Numbered from the stretch's first letter, positions 1-8,416 are shown. The stretch is DNA of 8,417 nucleotides from Nitrogeniibacter sp041600915 (GCA_041600915.1 JBFIJC010000151.1:1-8417), one strand, 5' to 3'. Notes: generated by a model not told the origin, from the sequence alone. Numbers and translations: made by a program.

Positions 1-1
1 T

Positions 2-631
2 GAATACATCAGCCGGCAGCTGGCCGAAGTCATCGGACCCGAGCGGGCCCGTGGCGCGGTGATCGTCGCCCACCTGGGCAACGGCGCCAGCATGTGCGCC
101 ATGCGCGACGGCAAGAGCGTGGGCTCCAGCATGGGCTTCACCGCCATCGACGGGCTGATGATGGGCACGCGCAGTGGCACGCTCGACCCCGGCGTGCTGC
201 TCTATCTGATGGACCAGAAGGGACTCGACTCGGCCGGCCTCACGCGCCTGCTCTACAAAGAGTCCGGCCTGCTTGGCGTCTCGGGCATCAGCGCCGACAT
301 GCGCGACCTGCTCGCCTCGACAGCACCTGAAGCGCGCGAGGCCATCGACCTGTTCTGCTACCGTGCCGCACGCGAACTCGGTTCGCTCGCCGCTGCGGCC
401 GGCGGCTGCGACGCGGTGGTGTTCACCGGCGGTATTGGCGAACACGCCGCCGCCGTACGCGAAGCCATCGTCGGCCAGTCGGCGTGGCTTGGTCTGAGCC
501 TGGACACGGCAGCCAACGCCAAGGACGCCCGTCGCATCGACCAGACAGGCAGCAAAGTGGCGATCGCGGTCATCCCGACCAACGAGGAATGGATGATCGC
601 GCGGCACACGCTGGATCTGATCGGCCGCTGA
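2..631 (+). CDS. ackA: Acetate kinase, C-terminal half (5' end outside window)
   Basis: Acetate kinase interconverts acetate plus ATP and acetyl phosphate plus ADP, usually with phosphotransacetylase, in the cytoplasm. The reading frame is open from the window edge, so the 209 codons seen are about the last half of a family protein of roughly 400 residues; the GTG at 59 is an internal valine, not a start. Visible hallmarks are HLGNGAS (codons 24-30 of the fragment), the GLMMGTRSG block whose Arg (170-172) corresponds to the substrate-binding arginine of the family, KESGLLG, the nucleotide-binding FTGGIGEH motif, and TNEE near the end, whose first Glu (584-586) matches the metal-binding glutamate. 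The family usually has GIGEN where this protein has GIGEH, a mild variation. It ends at TGA 629-631 and faces gltD convergently. No frameshift is seen. Its promoter and any pta neighbour lie outside the window. Confidence 0.96.
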   Translation, partial: EYISRQLAEVIGPERARGAVIVAHLGNGASMCAMRDGKSVGSSMGFTAIDGLMMGTRSGTLDPGVLLYLMDQKGLDSAGLTRLLYKESGLLGVSGISADMRDLLASTAPEAREAIDLFCYRAARELGSLAAAAGGCDAVVFTGGIGEHAAAVREAIVGQSAWLGLSLDTAANAKDARRIDQTGSKVAIAVIPTNEEWMIARHTLDLIGR

Positions 632-650
632 TTCTTTGTGACAGCGATTC

Positions 651-740
651 GTAGCCCGGATGCAGCGCAGCGGAATCCGGGAACGGTGGTGGCTCAACCG
701 ATGCCCCCGGATTCCGGCCTTTGGCCTCCATCCGGGCTAC
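651..740. repeat. REPIN-like inverted pair of REP elements
   Basis: The left unit starts with GTAG (651-654) followed by the stem CCCGGAT (655-661) ... ATCCGGG (675-681). The right unit is its inverted counterpart, CCCGGAT (706-712) ... ATCCGGG (730-736) followed by CTAC (737-740). The two units are also complementary to each other: 650-662 pairs perfectly with 729-741, and 671-681 with 706-716, so the whole element can fold into one long hairpin. The inner parts differ: the right unit carries GGCC-TTT-GGCC (716-726), while the left has an AGCGCAGC-type loop. A GTAG foot plus short stem-loop, arranged as an inverted doublet, is the architecture of REP/REPIN elements mobilised in trans by RAYT (TnpA-REP) transposases. 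No RAYT gene is in the window, so the class assignment is inferred from structure. Confidence 0.75.
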
Positions 741-774
741 GCACCTGGTTCGCGCAACACCTTGCTTTAAATAG

Positions 775-800
775 AAAAAGGCGGCCACGGCCGCCTTTTT
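775..800. terminator. Bidirectional intrinsic terminator between ackA and gltD
   Basis: The stem GGCGGC (780-785) and GCCGCC (790-795) encloses a CACG tetraloop. It is flanked by AAAAA (775-779) and TTTTT (796-800), so each strand shows a GC hairpin followed by a U tract. On the - strand it begins 20 nt after the gltD stop and should end the gltBD transcript. On the + strand it lies about 145 nt past the ackA stop, with the REPIN in between, and should end the ackA transcript. Confidence 0.9.
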
Positions 801-820
801 CATTGCACACGAGATGTCGC

Positions 821-2287
<1,467 letters not shown>

Positions 2288-2288
2288 C

Positions 2289-5200
2289 TTATGCAGCCTC
2301 CAGTTGCTTCTTCTGCGCGGCCAGTTCGGTCAGCGCGCGACGATACTCGTGTGGCATTACCTTGACGAACTTGGCGCGATAGCTCGACCAATGTTCGAGG
2401 ATGCGCTTGGCGGTCACGCTGCCGGTGTATTGGGCGTGCTTCTCGATCAGCCCCTTGAGAATGGCCTCGTCGGCCAGCCCCAGGTGACGGACATCGACGC
2501 GACCATGCGACTCCAGGTCATCGCCTTCTTCGGTGCCCTTGCGCGCGGCGAACTCTTCTTCGACCGGCTCAAGCGCGACCTGCGCCATGTTGCAGCGGCC
2601 GGCAAAGCTGCCGTCCTCGTCAAACACGTAGGCCACACCACCCGACATACCTGCGGCGAAGTTGCGCCCGGTTTCGCCGAGCACGACCACCGTGCCACCG
2701 GTCATGTATTCGCAGCCGTGGTCGCCCACGCCTTCGACCACGGCCGTGGCGCCGGAGTTACGCACCGCGAAACGCTCGCCGCCGACGCCGGCGAAGAAAG
2801 CCTCGCCCTCGATCGCGCCGTACAGCACGGTGTTGCCGATGATGATGTTTTCGGCGGTGTCGCCACGGAACTTGGCATCCGGGCGCACGACGATGCGGCC
2901 ACCGGACAAGCCCTTGCCGACGTAGTCGTTACCTTCGCCGACCAGATCCATCGTCACACCACGGGCCAGGAAGGCGCCAAAGCTCTGCCCGGCCGTGCCG
3001 GACAGGGTGATGTGAATGGTGTCGTCCGGCAGGCCGGCATGACCGTATTTGGTCGCCACCGCGCCCGACAGCATGGCGCCGACGGTACGGTTGAGGTTGC
3101 GTACGGGCAGGTTGATCTTCACCGCTTCGCCACGCTCCAGGGCCGGCGCGGCCTGCTTGACCAGTTCCTGGTCCAGCGCCTTTTCCAGACCGTGATCCTG
3201 CCCTTCGGTGTGGTGACGACCCACGGTCGCCGGCACGTTCGGGCGGTAGAAGATGCGGCTGTAGTCCAGGCCACGGGCTTTCCAGTGGCTGATGCCTTTC
3301 TTCATGTCGAGCAGATCGGAGCGGCCGATCAGCTCATCGAACTTGCGGATGCCCAGTTGCGCCATCAGCTCACGCACTTCTTCAGCAATGAAGAAGAAGA
3401 AGTTGACCACGTGCTCCGGCTGACCGGTGAAGCGCTTGCGCAGCTCGGGGTCTTGCGTGGCCACGCCCACCGGGCAGGTGTTCAGGTGGCACTTGCGCAT
3501 CATGATGCAGCCTTCGACCACCAGCGGTGCGGTCGCGAAGCCGAACTCGTCGGCACCAAGCAAGGCGCCGATCACCACGTCGCGACCGGTCTTCATCTGA
3601 CCGTCGACCTGCACACGCACCCGCGAACGCAGACGGTTGAGCACCAGGGTCTGCTGGGTTTCGGCCAGGCCGAGCTCCCACGGCGAACCGGCATGCTTGA
3701 TCGAAGACAGCGGCGAGGCACCGGTGCCGCCGTCGTGGCCGGCGATCACGATGTGATCGGCCTTGGCCTTGGCGACACCTGCGGCCACAGTACCAACACC
3801 GATCTCGGACACCAGCTTGACGCTGATCGAGGCCTTCTGGTTGGCGTTCTTCAGGTCGTGAATGAGCTGCGCCAGATCTTCGATCGAGTAGATGTCGTGG
3901 TGCGGCGGGGGCGAAATCAGGCCCACACCCGGCACCGAGTGGCGCAGGAAGCCGATGTATTCGGACACCTTGTGGCCGGGCAGCTGACCGCCCTCACCCG
4001 GCTTGGCGCCCTGGGCCATCTTGATCTGAATCTGGTCGGCGTTGGCCAGGTACTCGGTGGTCACACCAAAACGCCCCGAGGCGACCTGCTTGATCGCTGA
4101 ACGCAGGCTGTCGCCCGGCGACAGATCAAGATCGCGCTCGATACGACCGGCACCGATCAGCTCGGACAGCTTGGTCGGCTTGGTGACCGGCAGGAAACGC
4201 TTCGGATCTTCGCCACCCTCGCCGGTGTTGGACTTGCCGCCAATGCGGTTCATCGCCACGGCCAGCGTGGTGTGCGCTTCGGTCGAGATCGAGCCGAGCG
4301 ACATGGCACCGGTCGCAAAGCGCTTGACGATTTCCTTGGCCGGCTCGACTTCGTCGATCGGCACCGGTGCGCCCGCGACCTTGATCTCGAACAGGCCGCG
4401 CATCGTCATGTGACGCTTGGTCTGGTCATTGATCAGACGGGCGTATTCCTTGTAGGTCTCGGTCTTGCCGGAGCGCGTCGCGTGCTGCAGCTTGGCGATG
4501 CTGTCGGGCGTCCACATGTGCTCTTCACCGCGGATACGGAAGGCATAGTCGCCACCCGCGTCGAGCAGATCGGCCAGCACGGGGTCGTCACCGAAAGCCT
4601 TCTGGTGCAGACGCAGCGTCTCTTCCATGACCTCGAACACGCCCACACCCTCCACCTGGCTGGTGGTGCCGGTGAAGTACTTGTCGAGCAGGCTCTGCTT
4701 GAGACCGACCGCTTCAAAAATCTGCGCGCCGGTATAGGACATGTAGGTCGAGATGCCCATCTTGGACATGATCTTGCACAAGCCCTTGCCGACCGCTTTG
4801 ACGAAGTGGGCAATGGCTTTCTCGCCCGCGGCAGCATCACCGGCCAGCGACTGCAGGGTTTCGAGCGCGAGGTAGGGATGGACCGCCTCGGCACCGTAGC
4901 CGGCGAGCACCGCAAAGTGGTGGTTCTCGCGGGCCGTACCGGTTTCAACCACCAGGCCGGCGCGCGTGCGCAGGCCCTTGCTCACCAGGTGTTGGTGAAC
5001 AGCGGAGGTCGCCAGCAGCGCGGGAATCGCGACATTTGCGGCATCCATCTTGCGGTCGGAGACCACCAGAATGTTGAAGCCCTGCTCCACCGCATCTTCG
5101 GCTTCGGCGCACAGCGAGGCGAGGCGAGCCTCGACGCCGGCCTTGCCCCAGGCCACCGGATAACAGATATCCAGCTCGGCGGAGCGGAACTTGTTGCCGG

Positions 5201-6959
5201 TGTAGCGCGCGATGTTGCGGATCTTTGCCATGTCGGCAAAGTTCAGCACCGGCTGCGCCACTTCGAGGCGGTACGGGGGGTTGATTTCGTTGATTTCGAG
5301 CAGGTTGGGGCGCGGGCCGATGAAGGACACCAGCGACATCACCAGCTGCTCGCGGATCGGATCGATCGGCGGGTTGGTCACCTGCGCGAAGAGCTGACGG
5401 AAGTAGTTGTAGAGCGGCTTTTCCTTGCTCGACAACACGGCCATCGGCGCGTCGTTACCCATCGAGCCCGTGCCTTCTTCACCGGCGCGAGCCATCGGCT
5501 CAAGAATGAACTTGATGTCTTCCTGCGTGAAGCCGAAAGCCTGCTGGCGGTCGAGCAAGCTGGCGCTGCATTCGGTCGCAACCGATGCCTCAGCCTCTTC
5601 CAGACCGTCGAGCTTGATGTTGATCCGCTGGTTCCATTCGCGATACGGCTTGGCCGTGGCGAGCGACTCCTTGAGTTCCTCATCATTGATGATGCGGCCC
5701 TGCTCCATGTCGATCAGGAACATCTTGCCGGGCTGCAGACGCCATTTCTTGACGATCTTGCTGTCCGGAATCGGCAGCACGCCGGACTCGGAAGCCATCA
5801 CGACGAGGTCGTCATCGGTCACCAGATAACGCGCCGGACGCAGACCGTTACGGTCGAGCGTGGCACCGATCTGCACACCATCGGTAAAGGCCACGGCGGC
5901 CGGGCCGTCCCACGGCTCCATCATGGCGGCGTGGTACTCGTAGAACGCGCGGCGCTGCTCGCCCATGAGGGTGTGCGACTCCCAGGCCTCGGGGATCATC
6001 ATCATCACCGCGTGAGCCATGGTGTAGCCACCCATCACCAGCAATTCGAGCGCGTTGTCGAAAGCGGCGGAGTCGGACTGGCCCGGATAGATCAGCGGCC
6101 AGATCTTTTCCAGATCCTTGCCCAGCAACGGGGAGGCGACGCCTTTCTCGCGTGCGCGCATCCAGTTGTAGTTGCCGCGCAGGGTGTTGATCTCGCCGTT
6201 GTGCGCAATCATGCGGAACGGATGCGCGAGATTCCACTTGGGGAAGGTGTTGGTCGAGAAACGCTGGTGCACCAGCGCCAGCGCCGAGACCGTACGCGGA
6301 TCGACCAGGTCGAGGTAGTACTCACCGACCTGATCGGCCAGCAGCAGGCCTTTGTAAACGATGGTGCGCGCCGACATCGACACCATGTAGAACTCTTTGG
6401 CGTGCTCAAGCTCCAGACGCAAAATGGCGTTGGCGGCACGACGGCGGATCACGTAGAGCTTACGCTCGAGCGCGTCGGTGACCATGATGTCGGGGCCGCG
6501 ACCGATGAAGATCTGGCGGATGATCGGCTCGGTCTTCTTCACCGTCGGCGACATCGGCATGTCGGGATTGACGGGCACATCACGCCAGCCGACCACCACC
6601 TGTCCCTCGGCGCGAATCGCGCGCTCGATCTCTTCCTCACAGGCCATCCGCGAGGCGTGCTCTTTAGGCATGAACACCATGCCGACGCCGTAGTCACCCA
6701 CGGGCGGCAAGGTCACACCCTGCGCAGCCATTTCCTCGCGGTAGAGCTGGTCGGGCAGCTGAAGCAGCAGGCCCGCGCCATCGCCCTGGAGTGCATCAGC
6801 ACCCACAGCGCCCCTGTGATCGAGGTTTTTGAGGATCTCGAGACCCTGAATTACGATGTCGTGGCGTTTTTCACCCTTGATATGGGCAATAAAACCGACA
6901 CCGCAGGCGTCATGTTCGTTGGCGGGGTCATATAGGCCCTGCTTGTGGGGAATGCTCAT
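2289..6959 (-). CDS. gltB: Glutamate synthase (NADPH) large (alpha) subunit
   Basis: GltB hydrolyses glutamine and channels the ammonia to 2-oxoglutarate at an FMN site, giving two glutamates in nitrogen assimilation. It has 1556 residues, a full-length large subunit. Cys19 in EHDACGVGF is the N-terminal nucleophile of the class II glutamine amidotransferase domain, exposed after removal of an 18-residue propeptide. HNGE at 253-256 is the conserved Asn-Gly that helps bind glutamine. A central domain spans about 490-780. The FMN/synthase domain covers about 860-1225 and includes FATGAMSLGS starting at F881. C1151, C1157 and C1162 (C-x5-C-x4-C) are the [3Fe-4S] ligands. A C-terminal GXGXG beta-helix domain covers roughly 1290-1490. 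The ATG at 6959 is supported by a GAGG site 7 nt upstream and by the propeptide length. No frameshift or missing catalytic residue is seen. It heads the gltBD operon. Confidence 0.98.
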   Translation of the reverse strand: MSIPHKQGLYDPANEHDACGVGFIAHIKGEKRHDIVIQGLEILKNLDHRGAVGADALQGDGAGLLLQLPDQLYREEMAAQGVTLPPVGDYGVGMVFMPKEHASRMACEEEIERAIRAEGQVVVGWRDVPVNPDMPMSPTVKKTEPIIRQIFIGRGPDIMVTDALERKLYVIRRRAANAILRLELEHAKEFYMVSMSARTIVYKGLLLADQVGEYYLDLVDPRTVSALALVHQRFSTNTFPKWNLAHPFRMIAHNGEINTLRGNYNWMRAREKGVASPLLGKDLEKIWPLIYPGQSDSAAFDNALELLVMGGYTMAHAVMMMIPEAWESHTLMGEQRRAFYEYHAAMMEPWDGPAAVAFTDGVQIGATLDRNGLRPARYLVTDDDLVVMASESGVLPIPDSKIVKKWRLQPGKMFLIDMEQGRIINDEELKESLATAKPYREWNQRINIKLDGLEEAEASVATECSASLLDRQQAFGFTQEDIKFILEPMARAGEEGTGSMGNDAPMAVLSSKEKPLYNYFRQLFAQVTNPPIDPIREQLVMSLVSFIGPRPNLLEINEINPPYRLEVAQPVLNFADMAKIRNIARYTGNKFRSAELDICYPVAWGKAGVEARLASLCAEAEDAVEQGFNILVVSDRKMDAANVAIPALLATSAVHQHLVSKGLRTRAGLVVETGTARENHHFAVLAGYGAEAVHPYLALETLQSLAGDAAAGEKAIAHFVKAVGKGLCKIMSKMGISTYMSYTGAQIFEAVGLKQSLLDKYFTGTTSQVEGVGVFEVMEETLRLHQKAFGDDPVLADLLDAGGDYAFRIRGEEHMWTPDSIAKLQHATRSGKTETYKEYARLINDQTKRHMTMRGLFEIKVAGAPVPIDEVEPAKEIVKRFATGAMSLGSISTEAHTTLAVAMNRIGGKSNTGEGGEDPKRFLPVTKPTKLSELIGAGRIERDLDLSPGDSLRSAIKQVASGRFGVTTEYLANADQIQIKMAQGAKPGEGGQLPGHKVSEYIGFLRHSVPGVGLISPPPHHDIYSIEDLAQLIHDLKNANQKASISVKLVSEIGVGTVAAGVAKAKADHIVIAGHDGGTGASPLSSIKHAGSPWELGLAETQQTLVLNRLRSRVRVQVDGQMKTGRDVVIGALLGADEFGFATAPLVVEGCIMMRKCHLNTCPVGVATQDPELRKRFTGQPEHVVNFFFFIAEEVRELMAQLGIRKFDELIGRSDLLDMKKGISHWKARGLDYSRIFYRPNVPATVGRHHTEGQDHGLEKALDQELVKQAAPALERGEAVKINLPVRNLNRTVGAMLSGAVATKYGHAGLPDDTIHITLSGTAGQSFGAFLARGVTMDLVGEGNDYVGKGLSGGRIVVRPDAKFRGDTAENIIIGNTVLYGAIEGEAFFAGVGGERFAVRNSGATAVVEGVGDHGCEYMTGGTVVVLGETGRNFAAGMSGGVAYVFDEDGSFAGRCNMAQVALEPVEEEFAARKGTEEGDDLESHGRVDVRHLGLADEAILKGLIEKHAQYTGSVTAKRILEHWSSYRAKFVKVMPHEYRRALTELAAQKKQLEAA
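2297..2301 (-). promoter_or_regulatory. gltD ribosome binding site inside the gltB 3' end
   Basis: On the - strand, GGAGG lies 9 nt before the gltD ATG and within the last codons of gltB. With a single base between the gltB stop and the gltD start, this supports translational coupling of the two subunits and fixes the gltD start. Confidence 0.8.
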
Positions 6960-6966
6960 ACTTTTT

Positions 6967-6970
6967 CCTC
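6967..6970 (-). promoter_or_regulatory. gltB ribosome binding site
   Basis: On the - strand, GAGG is followed by AAAAAGT and the gltB ATG, a 7-nt spacing. This is a good Shine-Dalgarno site and supports the chosen start. Confidence 0.8.
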
Positions 6971-6980
6971 GACACTTCGT

Positions 6981-7037
6981 GCCTGCCCCTCATCCGGCGT
7001 TGGGCCCGGGAGGCTCGACAACGCGAATGCGGCAGGC
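6981..7037 (-). other. Nested inverted repeats in the gltB leader
   Basis: In the transcript towards gltB, GCCTGCC (7031-7037) can pair perfectly with GGCAGGC (6981-6987). Inside that loop, GCGTTG (7019-7024 on the - strand) can pair perfectly with CAACGC (6997-7002), with extra GC pairing near GCC...GGGC in between. The outer stem ends about 10 nt before the gltB ribosome binding site. This shows potential for a structured leader between the terminator-like hairpin and the start codon. Whether it folds or regulates anything is unknown, and in GC-rich DNA some of these pairs could be chance. Confidence 0.4.
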
Positions 7038-7040
7038 GTC

Positions 7041-7068
7041 AAAAAAGCCGGTCGCTTGCGCACCGGCT
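7041..7068 (-). terminator. Intrinsic terminator between dgt and gltB (possible gltB attenuator)
   Basis: Read on the - strand, AGCCGGT (7062-7068) and ACCGGCT (7046-7052) form a perfect 7-bp stem with a 9-nt loop, followed by a run of T (7046-7041). It lies about 115 nt after the dgt stop and can end the aroB-dgt transcript. However, it also lies downstream of the best gltB promoter (7120-7148) and 81 nt before the gltB ATG, so transcripts from that promoter must pass it. The terminator shape is seen directly; a role in attenuation is inference. Confidence 0.75.
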
Positions 7069-7078
7069 CTACACGACG

Positions 7079-7112
7079 CACTTGGCGGCGCCGTTACGAA
7101 CACACTTGGCGG
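7079..7112 (-). repeat. 10-bp direct repeat near the predicted gltB transcription start
   Basis: On the - strand, CCGCCAAGTG occurs at 7112-7103 and again at 7088-7079, a 24-bp period. Partial similarity continues past the repeats (TGTTCGT versus CGTCGT). One copy sits at about +1 and the other in the early leader. It could be a paired protein-binding site or part of an RNA fold; chance duplication is also possible. Confidence 0.45.
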
Positions 7113-7119
7113 ACTCTCG

Positions 7120-7148
7120 AATATACAGCCCGATCCCCAGGCCTTCAA
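7120..7148 (-). promoter_or_regulatory. Predicted sigma70 promoter for gltBD
   Basis: On the - strand, a -35 box TTGAAG (7143-7148, 4 of 6 to consensus) and a -10 box TATATT (7120-7125, 5 of 6) are separated by exactly 17 bp. This is the only convincing box pair in the dgt-gltB gap, and AT-rich hexamers stand out in this GC-rich DNA. The expected start is near 7113, giving a leader of about 154 nt before gltB. The remaining 80 nt after the terminator hairpin show no credible -10 box. Confidence 0.6.
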
Positions 7149-7153
7149 GTATT

Positions 7154-7170
7154 TTTTGCAGTGCGCAAAA
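7154..7170. promoter_or_regulatory. 17-bp palindrome upstream of the gltB -35 box, candidate operator
   Basis: TTTTGC (7154-7159) and GCAAAA (7165-7170) are perfect inverted arms around a 5-bp spacer. The inner TTGC-N5-GCAA has the T-N11-A shape common in LysR-type regulator boxes. The centre is about 49 bp upstream of the predicted start and 5 bp separate the palindrome from the -35 box, a usual place for an activator. Half of the motif is repeated directly on the - strand (TTTGCGC at 7172-7178, then again at 7164-7170). LysR-type regulators such as GltC control gltAB in Bacillus, but which regulator would act here is not shown. Confidence 0.4.
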
Positions 7171-7181
7171 CGCGCAAATGC

Positions 7182-8303
7182 TCAGTGAATCTCCCCAACG
7201 GCAAACAAGCGCCGGTGCTCTTTCATCGCGTAGCGGTCAGTCATGCCGGCAATGTAGTCGGCAATGGCGCGTGGCGCATCGGCCTCGGCGCGTCGTTGAT
7301 ACTGCGGCGGCAACAGGCGCGGATCGGCAAGAAATGCGCCGAACAGATCAACGATGACTCGCCGCGCCTTGTCGGTCATGCGCAGCACCTGATAGTGATG
7401 ATAGAGACTCTCGCGCAGGAAAGCCTTGAGGCGGTTCAGGGATGGGCGCAGTTCGTCGGAATACGCCACCAGACGCGGCGCAGCATGCACATCGTCCAGC
7501 GTTTTCACATCGGCGGCAGCAATGTTCTGCCGGGTCTGATCGATCAGATCGACCGCCATCAGGTTGATCATTCGGCGAATGGTCTCGTGAATCAGACGCC
7601 GACCGGACAGGCCGAGGTAGCGTGCTTCAACCGCCCGCCGTTGAACCGCGAAGATCTCAACATCGTCGAGCTGCTCAAGCGTAATCAGGCCGGAGCGCAG
7701 ACCGTCATCGATATCGTGATTGTTGTAGGCAATCTCGTCGGCCAGATTGGCCAACTGGGCTTCAACACTGGGCTGGGTGCCGTCCAGAAAGCGCTGACCC
7801 AGCGCACCGAGTGCCGCAGCGTTTTCACGCGAACAGTGCTTGAGAATGCCTTCGCGGGTTTCGTAGGTCAGATTCAGGCCATCGAACTCGGCGTAATGCT
7901 CTTCAAGCACATCGACCGTGCGCAAGGACTGGAGGTTGTGTTCAAAGCCGCCGTAGGCCTTCATGCAGGTGTTAAGCGCGGTCTGACCTGCGTGGCCGAA
8001 CGGGGTGTGACCAAGATCGTGCGCCAGTGCGATCGCTTCGGCGAGATCTTCATTCAGCGCCAGTGCGCGGGCAATGGTGCGGGTGATCTGGGCGACTTCG
8101 ATGCTGTGCGTCAGCCGTGTGCGGAACAGATCGCCTTCATGATTCACGAAAACCTGGGTTTTGTATTCCAGACGGCGGAAAGCGGTGGAATGAATGATGC
8201 GATCCCGGTCCCGCTGAAACTCGCCGCGCGCCGTCGGCTGAGCCTCGGCGTGCCGCCGGCCGCGTGAATTTTCTTCGGTGATTGCATAGCCGGCCAAAGT
8301 CAT
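7182..8303 (-). CDS. dgt: Deoxyguanosinetriphosphate triphosphohydrolase-like protein (HD domain)
   Basis: Members of this family hydrolyse dNTPs to the deoxynucleoside and triphosphate, acting on nucleotide pools in the cytoplasm; the exact substrate preference of the shorter Dgt-like type is less certain. The 373 residues match the shorter dGTPase-like group rather than the roughly 505-residue enterobacterial Dgt. The HD metal ligands are visible: H66 in RLTHSIEV, H95-D96 in AHDLGHTPFGHAG and D189 in LADEIAYNNHD, with H99 and H104 as further active-site histidines. The N-terminal block EFQRDRDRIIHSTAFRRLEYKTQVF is characteristic of the family up to KTQVF. The ATG at 8303 overlaps the aroB stop codon (ATGA), which supports this start although the ribosome site is weak, so translation is probably coupled to aroB. 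It ends at TGA 7182-7184. No defects are seen. Confidence 0.95.
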   Translation of the reverse strand: MTLAGYAITEENSRGRRHAEAQPTARGEFQRDRDRIIHSTAFRRLEYKTQVFVNHEGDLFRTRLTHSIEVAQITRTIARALALNEDLAEAIALAHDLGHTPFGHAGQTALNTCMKAYGGFEHNLQSLRTVDVLEEHYAEFDGLNLTYETREGILKHCSRENAAALGALGQRFLDGTQPSVEAQLANLADEIAYNNHDIDDGLRSGLITLEQLDDVEIFAVQRRAVEARYLGLSGRRLIHETIRRMINLMAVDLIDQTRQNIAAADVKTLDDVHAAPRLVAYSDELRPSLNRLKAFLRESLYHHYQVLRMTDKARRVIVDLFGAFLADPRLLPPQYQRRAEADAPRAIADYIAGMTDRYAMKEHRRLFAVGEIH

Positions 8304-8416
8304 GCCGGCTCGCAGCAGGCGTCGATGGCCGCAGCAATATCTGCCGCAGGCACATCGGAGAAAATCTCGGCATCGCCAATATCGCGCAACAACACGAGGC
8401 GAAGACGCCCCGCCTC
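8300..8416 (-). CDS. aroB: 3-dehydroquinate synthase, C-terminal end (5' part outside window)
   Basis: The last 38 codons of a gene running in from the right edge read GRLRLVLLRDIGDAEIF and continue with a SDVPAADI stretch to a stop at 8300-8302. The pattern of a short strand, VLL-R-IG and a VP segment before a final alanine-rich helix is typical of AroB C-termini, the enzyme that converts DAHP to 3-dehydroquinate in the shikimate pathway. The active site is not in the window. The stop overlaps the dgt start by ATGA, indicating one transcript. The assignment rests on the tail sequence plus the recalled aroK-aroB-dgt-gltB order in betaproteobacteria. Confidence 0.85.
   Translation of the reverse strand, partial: EAGRLRLVLLRDIGDAEIFSDVPAADIAAAIDACCEPA

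Larger units (their letters stand above)
7041..7113 (-). ncRNA. Candidate short leader RNA or sRNA upstream of gltB
   Basis: If transcription starts about 7 nt after the predicted -10 box (near 7113) and stops at the T run ending at 7041, an RNA of roughly 73 nt is made. It would contain one copy of the CCGCCAAGTG repeat, a GGCGCC self-complementary stretch and the terminal hairpin. It could be a prematurely terminated gltB leader or an independent small RNA. No known RNA family is recognised. The evidence is only the promoter-then-terminator order. Confidence 0.3.

Noticed and set aside
7037..7042. TTGACG on the - strand as a -35 box downstream of the terminator
   Set aside because: It overlaps the T run of the terminator, and at 16-18 bp further on there is only GC-rich sequence (GTCGAG) with no likeness to a -10 box.
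6956..7081. 41-codon - strand frame starting at GTG 7081 and ending in a TGA that overlaps the gltB start
   Set aside because: The overlap with gltB looks like coupling, but the GTG has no ribosome binding site and the frame runs through the terminator hairpin; no leader-peptide signature such as a run of Glu or Gln codons is present.
7114..7129. CTGTATAT on the - strand as a LexA (SOS) box
   Set aside because: The second half-site ACAG is missing at the required distance; the TATATT part is better explained as the -10 box.
7157..7178. Hairpin TGCGC-GTTTT-GCGCA just after the dgt stop as the dgt terminator
   Set aside because: On the - strand it is followed by CTGCAAAAAA, not a T run, so it lacks the terminator signature; the true terminator shape is at 7041-7068.
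6945..8267. 440-codon + strand open frame opposite dgt and the gltB leader
   Set aside because: It is codon-aligned antisense to dgt and runs through the promoter and terminator region; there is no ribosome site or recognisable domain.
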